The position numbers were made by a program, and so were the translations under genes. 64,000 bases of DNA, from the NCBI RefSeq assembly GCF_026559675.1, contig NZ_CP092891.1, forward strand, positions 1,860,001 to 1,924,000. The letters are read 5' to 3'. The notes under the pieces were generated by a model, which saw nothing but the letters and a program-made list of their open reading frames with translations, ran no database searches and was not told the origin of the DNA. How positions within the stretch are numbered: position 1 is the stretch's first letter; each line of letters begins with the position of its first letter. This document shows, piece by piece, positions 51,690 to 60,117 of the stretch. Origin of the DNA: Microbacterium oxydans (GTDB lineage Bacteria > Actinomycetota > Actinomycetes > Actinomycetales > Microbacteriaceae).

Positions 51690-51695
51690 TAGCGT
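51690..51695 (+). promoter_or_regulatory. -10 element TAGCGT, leaderless start of the MFS gene
   Basis: TAGCGT lies 6 nt before the GTG at 51702. Confidence 0.5.
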
Positions 51696-51701
51696 GGAGA
51701 C

Positions 51702-53027
51702 GTGCCGCAGGTCTCCCCCTCCCCCGTGTCGACTCCGGGGTGGCGAGCCTGGGTGATCTGGTCGGTCGGCGTCGCAGCCTATGTGCTCGCGATCACCAAC
51801 CGCACCTCGCTCGGCGCGGTCGGCGTCGAGGCTGCCGACAGGTTCCAGGCCGACGCGTCGACCCTCGCGCTCTTCGCCGTCGTGCAGCTCGCCGTCTACG
51901 GCGGCATGCAGATCCCGGTCGGCGTGCTCCTCGACCGCTTCGGCTCGCGCCCGATCATGACGATCGGCATGCTCCTCATGGCGGCGGGCCAGCTGACCAT
52001 GGCCCTCTCCCCCAGCATCGGGATCGCCATCTTCGCTCGCGTTCTGCTCGGTGCCGGCGACGCGGCGATCTTCCCCGCCGTCCTCCGCCTGGTCGCAACC
52101 TGGTTCCCCGCCCAGCGCGGACCCCTCATGGTGCAGTTCACCGGCATCATCGGGCAGACCGGCCAGCTCATCGCCCTCGTGCCCCTCGCCGCGCTGCTGC
52201 ACGCGACGAGCTGGACCATCACGTTCGGGAGCATCGCCGGGCTCGGTGTCCTCTTCACGATCCTCGTGGCCCTCGTCATCCGCAACCATCCCGCCGAGAG
52301 CGGCGCCGACGTCACGGTGAACACCGACACGGGCGTCGTCCGCGTCGTCACCTCCGCGATCGACACCGGGGTCGGCATCCGTGCCGCCTGGGCCCATCCC
52401 GGCACCCGACTGGCGTTCTGGTCGCACTTCACCACGCCGTTCGCGGGAACGGCCTTCGTCCTGCTCTGGGGAATGCCCTTCCTCACCGCCGCAGAGGGCC
52501 TCGACACCGCGCATGCCGCCGGCATCATCTCCGTATATGTCGTTGCCGGCATGCTTCTGGGACCGGTGATCGGCGACCTCTCCCGACGCCTCCCGAACCA
52601 CCGGTCGCTGGCACTCGTGCTCCCGGCCGTCGGCGTGCAGATGGCCGCGTGGATTGCCGTGATCGCGCTCCCCGACACCGCTCCCATCTGGCTCCTGTAC
52701 GTGCTGGCGGTCGCCCTGGCCACCGGAGGCCCGGCCTCGATGATCGCGTTCGACCATGCGCGGACGCACAACCCCACCCATCGTCTGAGCACGGCGACCG
52801 GCGTCACCAACGCCGGCGGCTTCATCGCCGCCCTCATCGCGATCTTCCTGATCGGTCTCGTCCTCGACCTGCAGGGCGCCGGCACTCCCGAGACCTACAC
52901 GCTCGAGGCCTTCCGGATCGCCTTCCTCATGCCGATTCCGCTCTGGATCCTCGGAACCGTGTTCATCCTGATCGAACGCAAGCGGACCCGCATCCGCATG
53001 GGGCTCGATCCCGAGCGACGCCGCTGA
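51702..53027 (+). CDS. MFS transporter (12-helix)
   Basis: A 441-residue secondary transporter of the major facilitator superfamily. Motif A is in the helix 2-3 loop VGVLLDRFGSRPIMTIG. The first helices contain VAAYVLAITNRTSLGAVGVEAADRF, and PAVLRLVATWFPAQRGPLMVQFTGIIGQTGQ suits the nitrate/organic-anion-like subgroup. Twelve helices, the second half from about 230. No soluble domain. Substrate unknown. GTG start with TAGCGT 6 nt upstream. A GNAT gene follows 18 nt after the stop with its own -10 box, so the two may or may not be co-transcribed. Confidence 0.86.
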   Translation: MPQVSPSPVSTPGWRAWVIWSVGVAAYVLAITNRTSLGAVGVEAADRFQADASTLALFAVVQLAVYGGMQIPVGVLLDRFGSRPIMTIGMLLMAAGQLTMALSPSIGIAIFARVLLGAGDAAIFPAVLRLVATWFPAQRGPLMVQFTGIIGQTGQLIALVPLAALLHATSWTITFGSIAGLGVLFTILVALVIRNHPAESGADVTVNTDTGVVRVVTSAIDTGVGIRAAWAHPGTRLAFWSHFTTPFAGTAFVLLWGMPFLTAAEGLDTAHAAGIISVYVVAGMLLGPVIGDLSRRLPNHRSLALVLPAVGVQMAAWIAVIALPDTAPIWLLYVLAVALATGGPASMIAFDHARTHNPTHRLSTATGVTNAGGFIAALIAIFLIGLVLDLQGAGTPETYTLEAFRIAFLMPIPLWILGTVFILIERKRTRIRMGLDPERRR

Positions 53028-53034
53028 ATCCTTC

Positions 53035-53040
53035 TAGGAT
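53035..53040 (+). promoter_or_regulatory. -10 element TAGGAT before the GNAT gene
   Basis: TAGGAT lies 5 nt before the GTG at 53046. Confidence 0.35.
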
Positions 53041-53045
53041 GAGGC

Positions 53046-53468
53046 GTGGCCTCCGACTTCACCTTCTCCCACGACTCGACGAGAATCGACCGTGCCCGCG
53101 TGCATCGCTGGCTCAGCGAGCAGTCCTACTGGGCGAAAGGACGCCCACGGGAGGCGCAGGACGCGGCGATCGATGCCTCGCGCAACTACGGCGTCTGGGA
53201 TGCCGCCGGGGAGCAGGTCGGCTACGCACGGGTCGTGACCGACGGCGTGACGTTCGCGTGGCTCTGCGACGTCTTCGTCGATGAGCGCGTGCGCGGATCG
53301 GGTGTCGGCAAGATGCTCGTCGCCGGTGTCGTCGCCGACCTGGAGCCTCTGCCGCTGCGTCGCATCGTCCTCGCGACGGCCGACGCGCACGGCCTGTACG
53401 CACAGTACGGCTTCGCCCCGCCGGCGGATCCGAACCGCTACATGATCAAGAGCTTGACCGCGGACTGA
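53046..53468 (+). CDS. GNAT-family N-acetyltransferase
   Basis: A 140-residue acetyltransferase. The beta4-alpha3 acetyl-CoA motif is VFVDERVRGSGVGKMLVAGV (V-x-x-x-x-R-x-x-G-x-G/A). The C-terminal strand ends with LYAQYGFAPP, which is typical. The N-terminal part (VHRWLSEQSYWAKGRPREAQDAAIDASRNYGVWD) matches the small actinobacterial GNAT group with a substrate-binding WAKG. The acceptor is unknown (amine or ribosomal protein/drug). GTG start. Convergent with the arginase-fold gene, 4 nt between stops. Confidence 0.85.
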   Translation: MASDFTFSHDSTRIDRARVHRWLSEQSYWAKGRPREAQDAAIDASRNYGVWDAAGEQVGYARVVTDGVTFAWLCDVFVDERVRGSGVGKMLVAGVVADLEPLPLRRIVLATADAHGLYAQYGFAPPADPNRYMIKSLTAD

Positions 53469-53472
53469 GACG

Positions 53473-54285
53473 TCAGCGGAGCAGGTGCTGGACGGTCTCC
53501 ACGATGAGCTCGACACTCACGTGCTCGGGGACCTCCGCGTCGCCGGCCTCGAACTCGGCGAGCTCGACTCCGCGGACGGACTCCACCGGCAGCGCCGCGA
53601 AGATCGCCGCGACCTCGTGCGGCAGCAGCCCCCCGCCCACGCGGTAAGCGGCAGGGATGTAGCCCGGTTCGAGGACATCCCAGTCCACATGGATCCAGAC
53701 CGGACGCCCGGCGACCAGCTCGCGGATCCGCTCAGGAGTGCTCTCGGCCGGGGAGAGCACGCTCACACCGGCGCCCTCCAGGAGATCCGCCTCCGCAGGA
53801 TCGATGTCGCGTCCGCCGACCACGATCACCTGCTGCGGATCGATGCCCGCACCATGACCGCTGTCCCAGAGCCCGCATGCCGCCGCGAGGACCATCCCGC
53901 CCAGGTACCCGGACTCGGTGGTCTCCGGGGTGTTGAAGTCTCCGTGTGCGTCGATCCACAGCAGGACGGCATCGGGGTGACGCTCCGCGACGGTGGGCAG
54001 GGTGCCGAGGCTCGCGGCGCACGTGTTGGTCACCAGGACCGGAGTCGTCCCTCGGCCGATGGCGTCACCCAGCACGTCGCGCAGCCCCGTCAGGGTCTCC
54101 GCAGCCTCGGGAAGCGCCACCGTCCAGTCATCGACCGTGCCCGCCGACGGAGTGCCGACGACCACGGACTCGACGGCCAGGAGCGTCGAAAGCGCCGCAC
54201 CGACGCGACGTGCACCGATGAGAGCGCCGTCGGTGCGGTCGGCGACACGCCCCTGAGAGACGATGAGGGAGTACGCGGATGTCAT
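53473..54285 (-). CDS. Arginase-fold (ureohydrolase) protein
   Basis: A 270-residue ureohydrolase-superfamily protein. The metal motifs DAHGDFNTPE (DAHxD) and HVDWDVLEP (DxD) are present. The first motif, GGDH in arginases, is VTNTCAASLG, so the first metal His is replaced by Cys, a change seen in some arginase-like proteins. A late Glu is in ELAEFEAGD. It may hydrolyse an arginine, agmatine or formiminoglutamate-like amide, or have lost activity. Start ATG 54285 with CAGGCT 6 nt upstream. No other amino-acid-degradation gene is adjacent. Confidence 0.8.
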   Translation of the reverse strand: MTSAYSLIVSQGRVADRTDGALIGARRVGAALSTLLAVESVVVGTPSAGTVDDWTVALPEAAETLTGLRDVLGDAIGRGTTPVLVTNTCAASLGTLPTVAERHPDAVLLWIDAHGDFNTPETTESGYLGGMVLAAACGLWDSGHGAGIDPQQVIVVGGRDIDPAEADLLEGAGVSVLSPAESTPERIRELVAGRPVWIHVDWDVLEPGYIPAAYRVGGGLLPHEVAAIFAALPVESVRGVELAEFEAGDAEVPEHVSVELIVETVQHLLR

Positions 54286-54341
54286 GACACCAGCCTGGCA
54301 TCCGCCGCCCCGTTCCGACAAAGCGAGCAGCGGCAGAGCGC

Positions 54342-55088
54342 TCAGCCTCGGCGCGGTGTCCACCCGGAAGGGAGCGGGCCGTCCTGCGCCGCACGCTCGC
54401 GGTCGGCGGTGGCCGACCAGCCCTGCGCACGATCCGGTGTGTCGAACGCGCCGCGCGCGAGCCGGAGCCCGACGTCATCATGGTGCATGCGTGGCGCTCC
54501 CCCGCGGCGGACCGAAGCGCGGACGCTCCAGGCGTCATCGGCGAAACCGCCGCCACGGAACACGCGGTAGCCGTCGTAGCGCGCCGGATCCAGCAGGTCC
54601 CAGCACCACTCCCAGACATTGCCGAGGGTGTCGAACAGACCGTTCAGGTTCGGCAGCTTGCCACCGACGTTCTGCGGTGACCGGACGCCGTCCGCACTCG
54701 TCCAGGCGGCATCCGCCAGCGGGGCGTAGTGCGGGCCTGTGGAACCGGCCCGGCACGCATACTCCCACTCGGCCTCGGTGGGAAGCCGGTAGCCGTCCGC
54801 CGTCGTGTCCCAGCTCACGTCCTCGCCATCGAACAGGTAGACCCGATCGAGGCCCTCCCACTCGGATGCCGCGTTGCAGAAGTGCACGGCGCGCAGCCAG
54901 CTGAGGTCGGCGGCCGGGCGGTCGGGGTGCCGCGCCGGGACGCCCAGCACCTCCGCGAGCTGCTCCTCCGTGACCGGATACACGCCGATCTCGAAGGGCT
55001 CGAGCGCGACGTGGCGCTGCTCGGCACGGCGGGCATCCGTCATCGTCAGCGACCCCGCGGAGATGCGCGCCAGCTCGATGTCGCTCAC
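54342..55088 (-). CDS. FGE/SUMF1-fold protein lacking the catalytic cysteines
   Basis: A 248-residue protein with the formylglycine-generating-enzyme fold. Signatures: PVTEEQLAEVLG, RAVHFCNAASEWEGL, GYRLPTEAEWEYACRAGST, GLFDTLGNVWEWCWD and VFRGGGFADDAWSVRAS, ending VGLRLARGAFD. In true FGE the segment after RGGS contains two catalytic Cys; here it is GGGFADDAWSVRAS with none. So it is unlikely to convert sulfatase cysteine and may be a structural, binding or divergent non-heme-iron member. No sulfatase gene is in the window. The ATG follows 31 nt after the SGNH stop on the same strand, so the two could be co-transcribed. Confidence 0.82.
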   Translation of the reverse strand: MSDIELARISAGSLTMTDARRAEQRHVALEPFEIGVYPVTEEQLAEVLGVPARHPDRPAADLSWLRAVHFCNAASEWEGLDRVYLFDGEDVSWDTTADGYRLPTEAEWEYACRAGSTGPHYAPLADAAWTSADGVRSPQNVGGKLPNLNGLFDTLGNVWEWCWDLLDPARYDGYRVFRGGGFADDAWSVRASVRRGGAPRMHHDDVGLRLARGAFDTPDRAQGWSATADRERAAQDGPLPSGWTPRRG

Positions 55089-55119
55089 GCGGTGGCTCGT
55101 CGCGTCGGTCGAGGACGAT

Positions 55120-55875
55120 TCACGACGGAACCCGCTCGACCCAGGTCGGGTACTTCGCGGTGCGTCCGTCGCCGGACGAGGTGCGCGTGACGCGGCGGCG
55201 CACCCACGGGCCCACGAACTCGCGATAGTACGCGATGCCGGACGGCCCTGCCCCCATCCGATCGCTCGGAGCCCACCACGTCTCCGGCGGCTCGAAGCCG
55301 AGAGCGTGCAGCACCCGTGCGGCCACCCGATGATGACCGGACGCGTTCATGTGCAGACGGTCATCGGCCCAGTAGGCGCCGCGCGAGAGCTCCCGATCAG
55401 GCCAGTTCAGGGCGCGGATCACGTCGGGGCGCTCCTCGATCCGTCGCAGCACCGCATCCGACAGCAGATCTCCGCGCCGCTGCACGAGCGACCCCATCGG
55501 GAGCTGACAGCTGGGGTTCGCGCCGGACAGCAGGATCATGGTCACGCCCTCCTCGTCGCAGCGGCGCAGCACCCGGCTGAACGCATCGGCGATGTGCTCG
55601 ACGTCGGTCCGCGGTCGCAGCATGTCGTTGCCGCCGCCGTTGAACGAGAGGTGCGTGGGACGCAGCGCCAGTGCGGGTTCGAGCTGCTGCTCGACGATCG
55701 GCCAGGCGAGTTTGCCGCGGATCGCGAGATTCGCGTACTGGATCGGGTGGCCGGCTGCATCGGCCCATCCCTGCGCGGCGAGGTCGGCCCACCCTCGCTC
55801 GCGCCCGTCAGGAAGGACGTCGCCGACTCCCTCGGTGAACGAGTCGCCGATCGCCACGAAGCGCACATCTGCCAT
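55120..55875 (-). CDS. SGNH/GDSL hydrolase, paralogue of the one at 20.4 kb
   Basis: A 251-residue SGNH esterase. Block I VAIGDSFTEGVGDVLPDGRERGWADL with catalytic Ser, block II ANLAIRGKL, block III NGGGNDMLRP, block V DDRLHMNASGHHRVAARVL. It shares domain order and wording of all four blocks with the protein at 20391-21218, so the two are paralogues. The C-terminus has the same PWVRRRVTRTSSGDGRTAKYP-type basic end as the other (RRLRHQSSGDTITAKRP). No signal peptide. ATG with TAGGCT 6 nt upstream. It probably heads a transcript with the FGE-like gene. Confidence 0.88.
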   Translation of the reverse strand: MADVRFVAIGDSFTEGVGDVLPDGRERGWADLAAQGWADAAGHPIQYANLAIRGKLAWPIVEQQLEPALALRPTHLSFNGGGNDMLRPRTDVEHIADAFSRVLRRCDEEGVTMILLSGANPSCQLPMGSLVQRRGDLLSDAVLRRIEERPDVIRALNWPDRELSRGAYWADDRLHMNASGHHRVAARVLHALGFEPPETWWAPSDRMGAGPSGIAYYREFVGPWVRRRVTRTSSGDGRTAKYPTWVERVPS

Positions 55876-55881
55876 CGGACC

Positions 55882-55887
55882 AGCCTA
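55882..55887 (-). promoter_or_regulatory. -10 element TAGGCT, leaderless start of the SGNH gene
   Basis: TAGGCT on the minus strand lies 6 nt before the ATG at 55875. Confidence 0.5.
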
Positions 55888-55910
55888 TTGCGGTACGCCG
55901 ACAGCGGGCG

Positions 55911-57263
55911 TCAACGGTCGTCGAGCGCCGCGCCGCCGCGATCGACGAGCCCCCATGCCGCGGCTGCCGCGCCGAGGAAGCAGCAGCCGAAGATCGCGAA
56001 CAGCAGCGGTGCTCCCCCGGCCGCGAGCAGCGCCGGAACCGACAGGGGCGCCACGATCGACGCGATCCGCCCCACCCCGGCCGCCCAGCCGGCGCCCGTC
56101 CCACGGAGCGACGTCGGATAGATCTCCGGCGTCACGGCGTAGAGGGCGCCCCAGGCACCGAGGTTGAAGAAGGACAGCGCCATGCCGGCGATGATGATCG
56201 CGCTCTCCGCCGTGGAGGTGCCGAACAGGACGGCGGACACGGCAGACCCGACGAGGAAGACCGAGAGCGTAACGCGCCTCCCCCACACCTCGATCAGCCA
56301 AGCGGCCACCGCGTAGCCCGGCAGCTGGGCGAGGGTGATGATCAGGGTGAAGCCGAAGGAGCGCACCAGGTCGAAGCCCGCATCGACCAGGATGCTCGGG
56401 ATCCAGATGAATGCGCCGTAGTACGCGAAGTTCACGCCCAGCCAGACCAGCCACAGGCACAGGGTGCGCACCCGGAACTCGCGGTTCCAGAGCGTCGCCA
56501 GTCTCGCGCGCGTCGTGACGGCGATCGCGCGGGAGGCGGGCTCCTTCCGGATGGCCGGGGCGGTGACGACACGGGCATCCGCTTCGAACGCCGAGACGAT
56601 GCGGTCGGCCTCCGCGATACGTCCCCGCGACGCGAGCCAGCGTGGCGACTCCGGCATCCGCCAGCGCACGAAGAGCGCGTACACGGCGGGGATCGCTCCC
56701 AGCGCGAACGCCCAGCGCCAGCCGTCGTCGGATGCCGGGATGACGAGGAACCCGATGACGGCCGCCGCTGTCCAACCCAGCGCCCAGAACGCCTCCAGCA
56801 CCACGATCAGCCGACCGCGGATGCGGGCAGGCGCGAACTCGCTGACGTAGGTCGACGCGACGGGGAGCTCGGCGCCGAGTCCGAGACCCACGAGGAACCG
56901 CAGCACCAGCAGGGCGGCGAGGCCGCCGACGAGCGCGCTCGCGCCGGTCGCGACGCCGTAGATGAGCAGCGTGAGGGCGAACACCTGGCGGCGACCGAAG
57001 CGATCGGCAAGGAGACCACCGAGCGTGGCGCCGATGGCCATGCCGAGGAAGCCGATGGAGGCGACCCAGCCCGCGTCGCTCTTGCTCAGGTCCCACTGCT
57101 GGGTGAGTGCGGCGAGGATGAACGAGATCAGCCCGACGTCCATCGCATCCAGCGCCCAGCCGAGTCCGGACCCGGTCAGCAGGCGAAGGTGTCGACGCGT
57201 GAACGGCAGGACGTCCAGGCGCTCAGCCAGCGATGAGCGGCTCGGCAGGGCGGTGTTGGCCAT
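55911..57263 (-). CDS. MFS transporter (sugar/metabolite-proton symporter-like)
   Basis: A 450-residue 12-helix transporter. Helix 1 has GSGLGWALDAMDVGLISFILAAL, motif A is GGLLADRFGRRQVFA, and the sugar-porter-like pattern is FVGLGLG (as FLVGLGLGAELPVASTYVSEFAPARIRGR). A second motif is VTPEIYPTSLRGTGAGWAAG. This fits the MHS/niacin- or aromatic-acid-transporter group. A cytoplasmic loop of about 60 residues (SPRWLASRGRIAEADRI to LWNREF) lies mid-protein. The ATG at 57263 has TACGAT 7 nt upstream. Substrate unknown; no catabolic neighbour helps. Confidence 0.87.
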   Translation of the reverse strand: MANTALPSRSSLAERLDVLPFTRRHLRLLTGSGLGWALDAMDVGLISFILAALTQQWDLSKSDAGWVASIGFLGMAIGATLGGLLADRFGRRQVFALTLLIYGVATGASALVGGLAALLVLRFLVGLGLGAELPVASTYVSEFAPARIRGRLIVVLEAFWALGWTAAAVIGFLVIPASDDGWRWAFALGAIPAVYALFVRWRMPESPRWLASRGRIAEADRIVSAFEADARVVTAPAIRKEPASRAIAVTTRARLATLWNREFRVRTLCLWLVWLGVNFAYYGAFIWIPSILVDAGFDLVRSFGFTLIITLAQLPGYAVAAWLIEVWGRRVTLSVFLVGSAVSAVLFGTSTAESAIIIAGMALSFFNLGAWGALYAVTPEIYPTSLRGTGAGWAAGVGRIASIVAPLSVPALLAAGGAPLLFAIFGCCFLGAAAAAWGLVDRGGAALDDR

Positions 57264-57270
57264 GTCCCTC

Positions 57271-57276
57271 ATCGTA
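57271..57276 (-). promoter_or_regulatory. -10 element TACGAT, leaderless start of the MFS gene
   Basis: TACGAT on the minus strand lies 7 nt before the ATG at 57263. Confidence 0.5.
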
Positions 57277-57310
57277 GAGCCGAGCGCCGGACGGTCCGCG
57301 CGAGATGTCG

Positions 57311-58345
57311 TCAGTCGTGGGCTGCGAGGATCTTCCGCACCCGCGGGATCACCTCGGTGCCGTAGAGCTCGATGCTCCGCATCATCGACTCGTGCGACAG
57401 GGTGCCCGTGGCGTACTTCAGATCGAACCGGCCGAGCCCCAGCGTCGTGACGGTGTCGGCGATCTTCGCGGCCACCCGGTCGGGCGACCCCGAGTAGATG
57501 GCACCCTCCGGCCCGACGTCGTTCTGGAACCGAGCACGGCTGTACGCGGGCCAGCCGCGCTCGCGGCCGATGGTGTTGTTCATCGCCTCGAATCCGGAGT
57601 ACGCGGCATCCCACGCCTCCGCGTCCGTCTCGGCGATGTGTCCGGGCGAGTGGACCGAGATGGGGTGGGAGGTGGTGCCGAACGAGGCGACGGAGCGGTG
57701 GTACAGGTCGACGAACGGCTTGAACCGCCCTGCCGGACCTCCGATGATCGCGAGCATGAGACCGAGGCCGTGGCGGGCGACCCGCACGACGGACTCGGGA
57801 CTGCCACCGACGCCGACCCACGTGCGGAGGCCCTTCTCCGTCTTGGGGAAGACGTTCGCGTTCTCCAGCGACGCGCGCATGGTCCCCGACCACGTGACCG
57901 GCTCTTCCTTGAGGAGCTCCACGAAGAGCTCGAGCTTCTGCTCGAACAGCGCGTCGTAGTCCCGCAGGTCGTAGCCGAACAGCGGGAAGGACTCGATGAA
58001 GGACCCGCGGCCGAGCACGACCTCGGCGCGACCGTCGGAGAGAGCGTCGAGGGTCGAGAAGCGTTCGAACACGCGGACCGGGTCATCCGATGAGAGCACC
58101 GTCACCGCGGTGCCGAGGCGGATGTGCTCGGTCCGTGCGGCGATCGCGGCGAGCACCATCTCCGGCGCGGAGACCGCGAACTCGGTGCGGTGGTGCTCCC
58201 CCACGCCGAAGAAGTCCACGCCGACGGTGTCGGCGAGCTCCGCCTGCGCGACGATGTTGCGGATCGTCTGCGCTCCGGTGAGGAGTTCTCCGTCCGCGTC
58301 CCTCGTGATGTCGCCGAAGGTGTCCAGCCCGAATTCGATGCCCAT
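57311..58345 (-). CDS. LLM-class flavin-dependent oxidoreductase
   Basis: A 344-residue luciferase-like monooxygenase fold (TIM barrel with FMN/F420). The N-terminus has FGLDTFGDITRDADGELLT, the second strand ends in FFGVGEHHRTEFAVSAPE, and the central segment has LSDGRAEVVLGRGSFIESFPLFG and WVGVGGSPESVVRVARHGLG. It is the FMN-type family common in actinobacteria; the flavin partner and substrate cannot be read from sequence. I chose ATG 58345 (AAGGGG site 5 nt upstream) rather than the in-frame ATG five codons earlier. Not coupled to either neighbour. Confidence 0.87.
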   Translation of the reverse strand: MGIEFGLDTFGDITRDADGELLTGAQTIRNIVAQAELADTVGVDFFGVGEHHRTEFAVSAPEMVLAAIAARTEHIRLGTAVTVLSSDDPVRVFERFSTLDALSDGRAEVVLGRGSFIESFPLFGYDLRDYDALFEQKLELFVELLKEEPVTWSGTMRASLENANVFPKTEKGLRTWVGVGGSPESVVRVARHGLGLMLAIIGGPAGRFKPFVDLYHRSVASFGTTSHPISVHSPGHIAETDAEAWDAAYSGFEAMNNTIGRERGWPAYSRARFQNDVGPEGAIYSGSPDRVAAKIADTVTTLGLGRFDLKYATGTLSHESMMRSIELYGTEVIPRVRKILAAHD

Positions 58346-58399
58346 GTCATCCCCTTCCATTCAGGTGAATGAACACACGCGACCCGAGCCGCATTCCCG

Positions 58400-60076
58400 T
58401 CAGCGCGGAAGCAGCGCGGTGCGGAGCGTGTCGAGGCCCACGCCTCCCATGTCCAGCGCACGCTTGTGGAAGTCCTTGAAGGAGAAGTCGTCGCCCTGTG
58501 CGGCGCGCACCCCGTCGCGGACCTGCTCCCAGATGCGCTGGCCGACCTTGTAGGACGGCGCCTGTCCGGGCCACCCGAGGTAGCGGTTGACCTCGAACTG
58601 GACGAACTGATCGGACATGTTCACGTTGCGGCGCATGAAGTCGAGGGCGTACTCCGCATCCCAGACACCGGAGCCGTCGAGACGCGGCTTGCCCAGGTGC
58701 ACGCCGATGTCGAGGACCACGCGTGCCGCGCGCATCCGCTGTCCGTCGAGCATGCCCAGGCGGTCGGCCGGGTCGTCGAGGTAGCCGAGCTGCTCCATGA
58801 GACGCTCCGCATACAGCGCCCAGCCCTCGGCATGACCCGAGGTGCCGGCCAGGAGACGGCGCCAGGAGTTGAGCTCGGCGCGGTTGTAGACGGCCTGGGC
58901 GATCTGGAGGTGGTGGCCCGGAACGCCCTCGTGGAACACGGTGGTGAGCTCGCGCCAGGTGTCGAACTCCGTGACGCCCTCCGGCACCGACCACCACATG
59001 CGACCGGGACGCGAGAAGTCGTCGGTCGGTCCGGTGTAGTAGATCCCGCCCTCCTGCGTGGGCGCGATCATGCACTCGAGCGTGCGGATCGCCTCGGGGA
59101 TGTCGAAGTGGGAGGCGCCGAGCTCGGCGACCGCGCGGTCGCTCGTCTCCTGCATCCACTTCTGCAGCGCGTCGGTGCCGACGAGCTTCCGGGCGGGGTC
59201 GGCCTCGAGGTGCGCGACGGCCTCCTCGACGGAGGCGCCGGGAAGGATCTCGTTCGCGATCGCCGTCTGCTCGGCGACCATGCGCTCGAGCTCCTCACGG
59301 CCCCACTCGTACGTCTCGTCCAGGTCGATCGTCGCGCCGAGGAAGCGACGAGAGTTCAGCGCATACAGCTCCCGGCCGACGGCATCGACCTCGCCGGCAG
59401 CGGGGGCGAGCTCCTCGGCGAGGAAGCGACGCAGCTCGTCGTAGGCGACGCGGGCGGCCGCGGAGTTGTCCGCCAGAGTGCGCGCGAGCGACGCCGGGAG
59501 CTGGCCCTCGTCCGGATCGGCGTGCGCGACGAAAGCGGCGAAGAACCCGTCGTCGGCGGTGTAGCGATCGATCTGCATCGCCACCTCGGTCACCTGGCGC
59601 CGCGCCGGCATGACGCCCTCCGCGATACCGGTCCTGAGGGTCTCGACGTATCCACGGAGCGCCGCGGGTACGGCGGCGAGTCGCGTCGAGACGACATCCC
59701 AGTCGTCGACGGTCGCGGTCGGCATCAGGTCGAATGCGGAGCGGACGTCCTGCGCGGCGGACGCGATGACGTTGAGGTCACGCAGGTGCCACTTCGCATC
59801 GTGCAGCTCGAGGTCCAGCCGCAGCTCCGCGCTGAGGTCCGTCTTGGTCACCTCGTCGATCGCGTCGACGGGCTCCAGCGCCGAGAGCCGGTCGAGCGTG
59901 GCGCGGGTCGCCGCGGCGATCTCCTCGTGGCCTGCAGGGCTGAGGTCGCCGAAGCGGTCGTTCACCTCGTCGCGGCCGATGTAGGTCCCGAGAGTGGGTG
60001 CCAGAACCGCGATCGTGTCGACCCATTCATCGGCGACGGCGTCGATGGCGGTGGGGGTGCGGGGAGCTGAAGTCAT
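58400..60076 (-). CDS. DUF885-family metallopeptidase-like protein
   Basis: A 558-residue protein of DUF885. Two conserved blocks are FHEGVPGHHLQIAQA (H-E-x-x-x-H-H, a metal site) and AEGWALYAERLMEQLG (third ligand Glu). Helical throughout, with no signal peptide. These are gluzincin-like metallopeptidases whose physiological substrates are mostly unknown. The N-terminal part has VDTIAVLAPTLGTYIGRDEVNDRFGDLSPAG. ATG 60076 with TAGGCT 7 nt upstream. It lies downstream of polA on the same strand with a 41-nt gap but has its own promoter. Confidence 0.86.
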   Translation of the reverse strand: MTSAPRTPTAIDAVADEWVDTIAVLAPTLGTYIGRDEVNDRFGDLSPAGHEEIAAATRATLDRLSALEPVDAIDEVTKTDLSAELRLDLELHDAKWHLRDLNVIASAAQDVRSAFDLMPTATVDDWDVVSTRLAAVPAALRGYVETLRTGIAEGVMPARRQVTEVAMQIDRYTADDGFFAAFVAHADPDEGQLPASLARTLADNSAAARVAYDELRRFLAEELAPAAGEVDAVGRELYALNSRRFLGATIDLDETYEWGREELERMVAEQTAIANEILPGASVEEAVAHLEADPARKLVGTDALQKWMQETSDRAVAELGASHFDIPEAIRTLECMIAPTQEGGIYYTGPTDDFSRPGRMWWSVPEGVTEFDTWRELTTVFHEGVPGHHLQIAQAVYNRAELNSWRRLLAGTSGHAEGWALYAERLMEQLGYLDDPADRLGMLDGQRMRAARVVLDIGVHLGKPRLDGSGVWDAEYALDFMRRNVNMSDQFVQFEVNRYLGWPGQAPSYKVGQRIWEQVRDGVRAAQGDDFSFKDFHKRALDMGGVGLDTLRTALLPR

Positions 60077-60083
60077 GCCTTCC

Positions 60084-60089
60084 AGCCTA
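60084..60089 (-). promoter_or_regulatory. -10 element TAGGCT, leaderless start of the DUF885 gene
   Basis: TAGGCT on the minus strand lies 7 nt before the ATG at 60076. Confidence 0.5.
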
Positions 60090-60117
60090 ATCCCCGACCC
60101 CCTTCCGCACGGGGACC

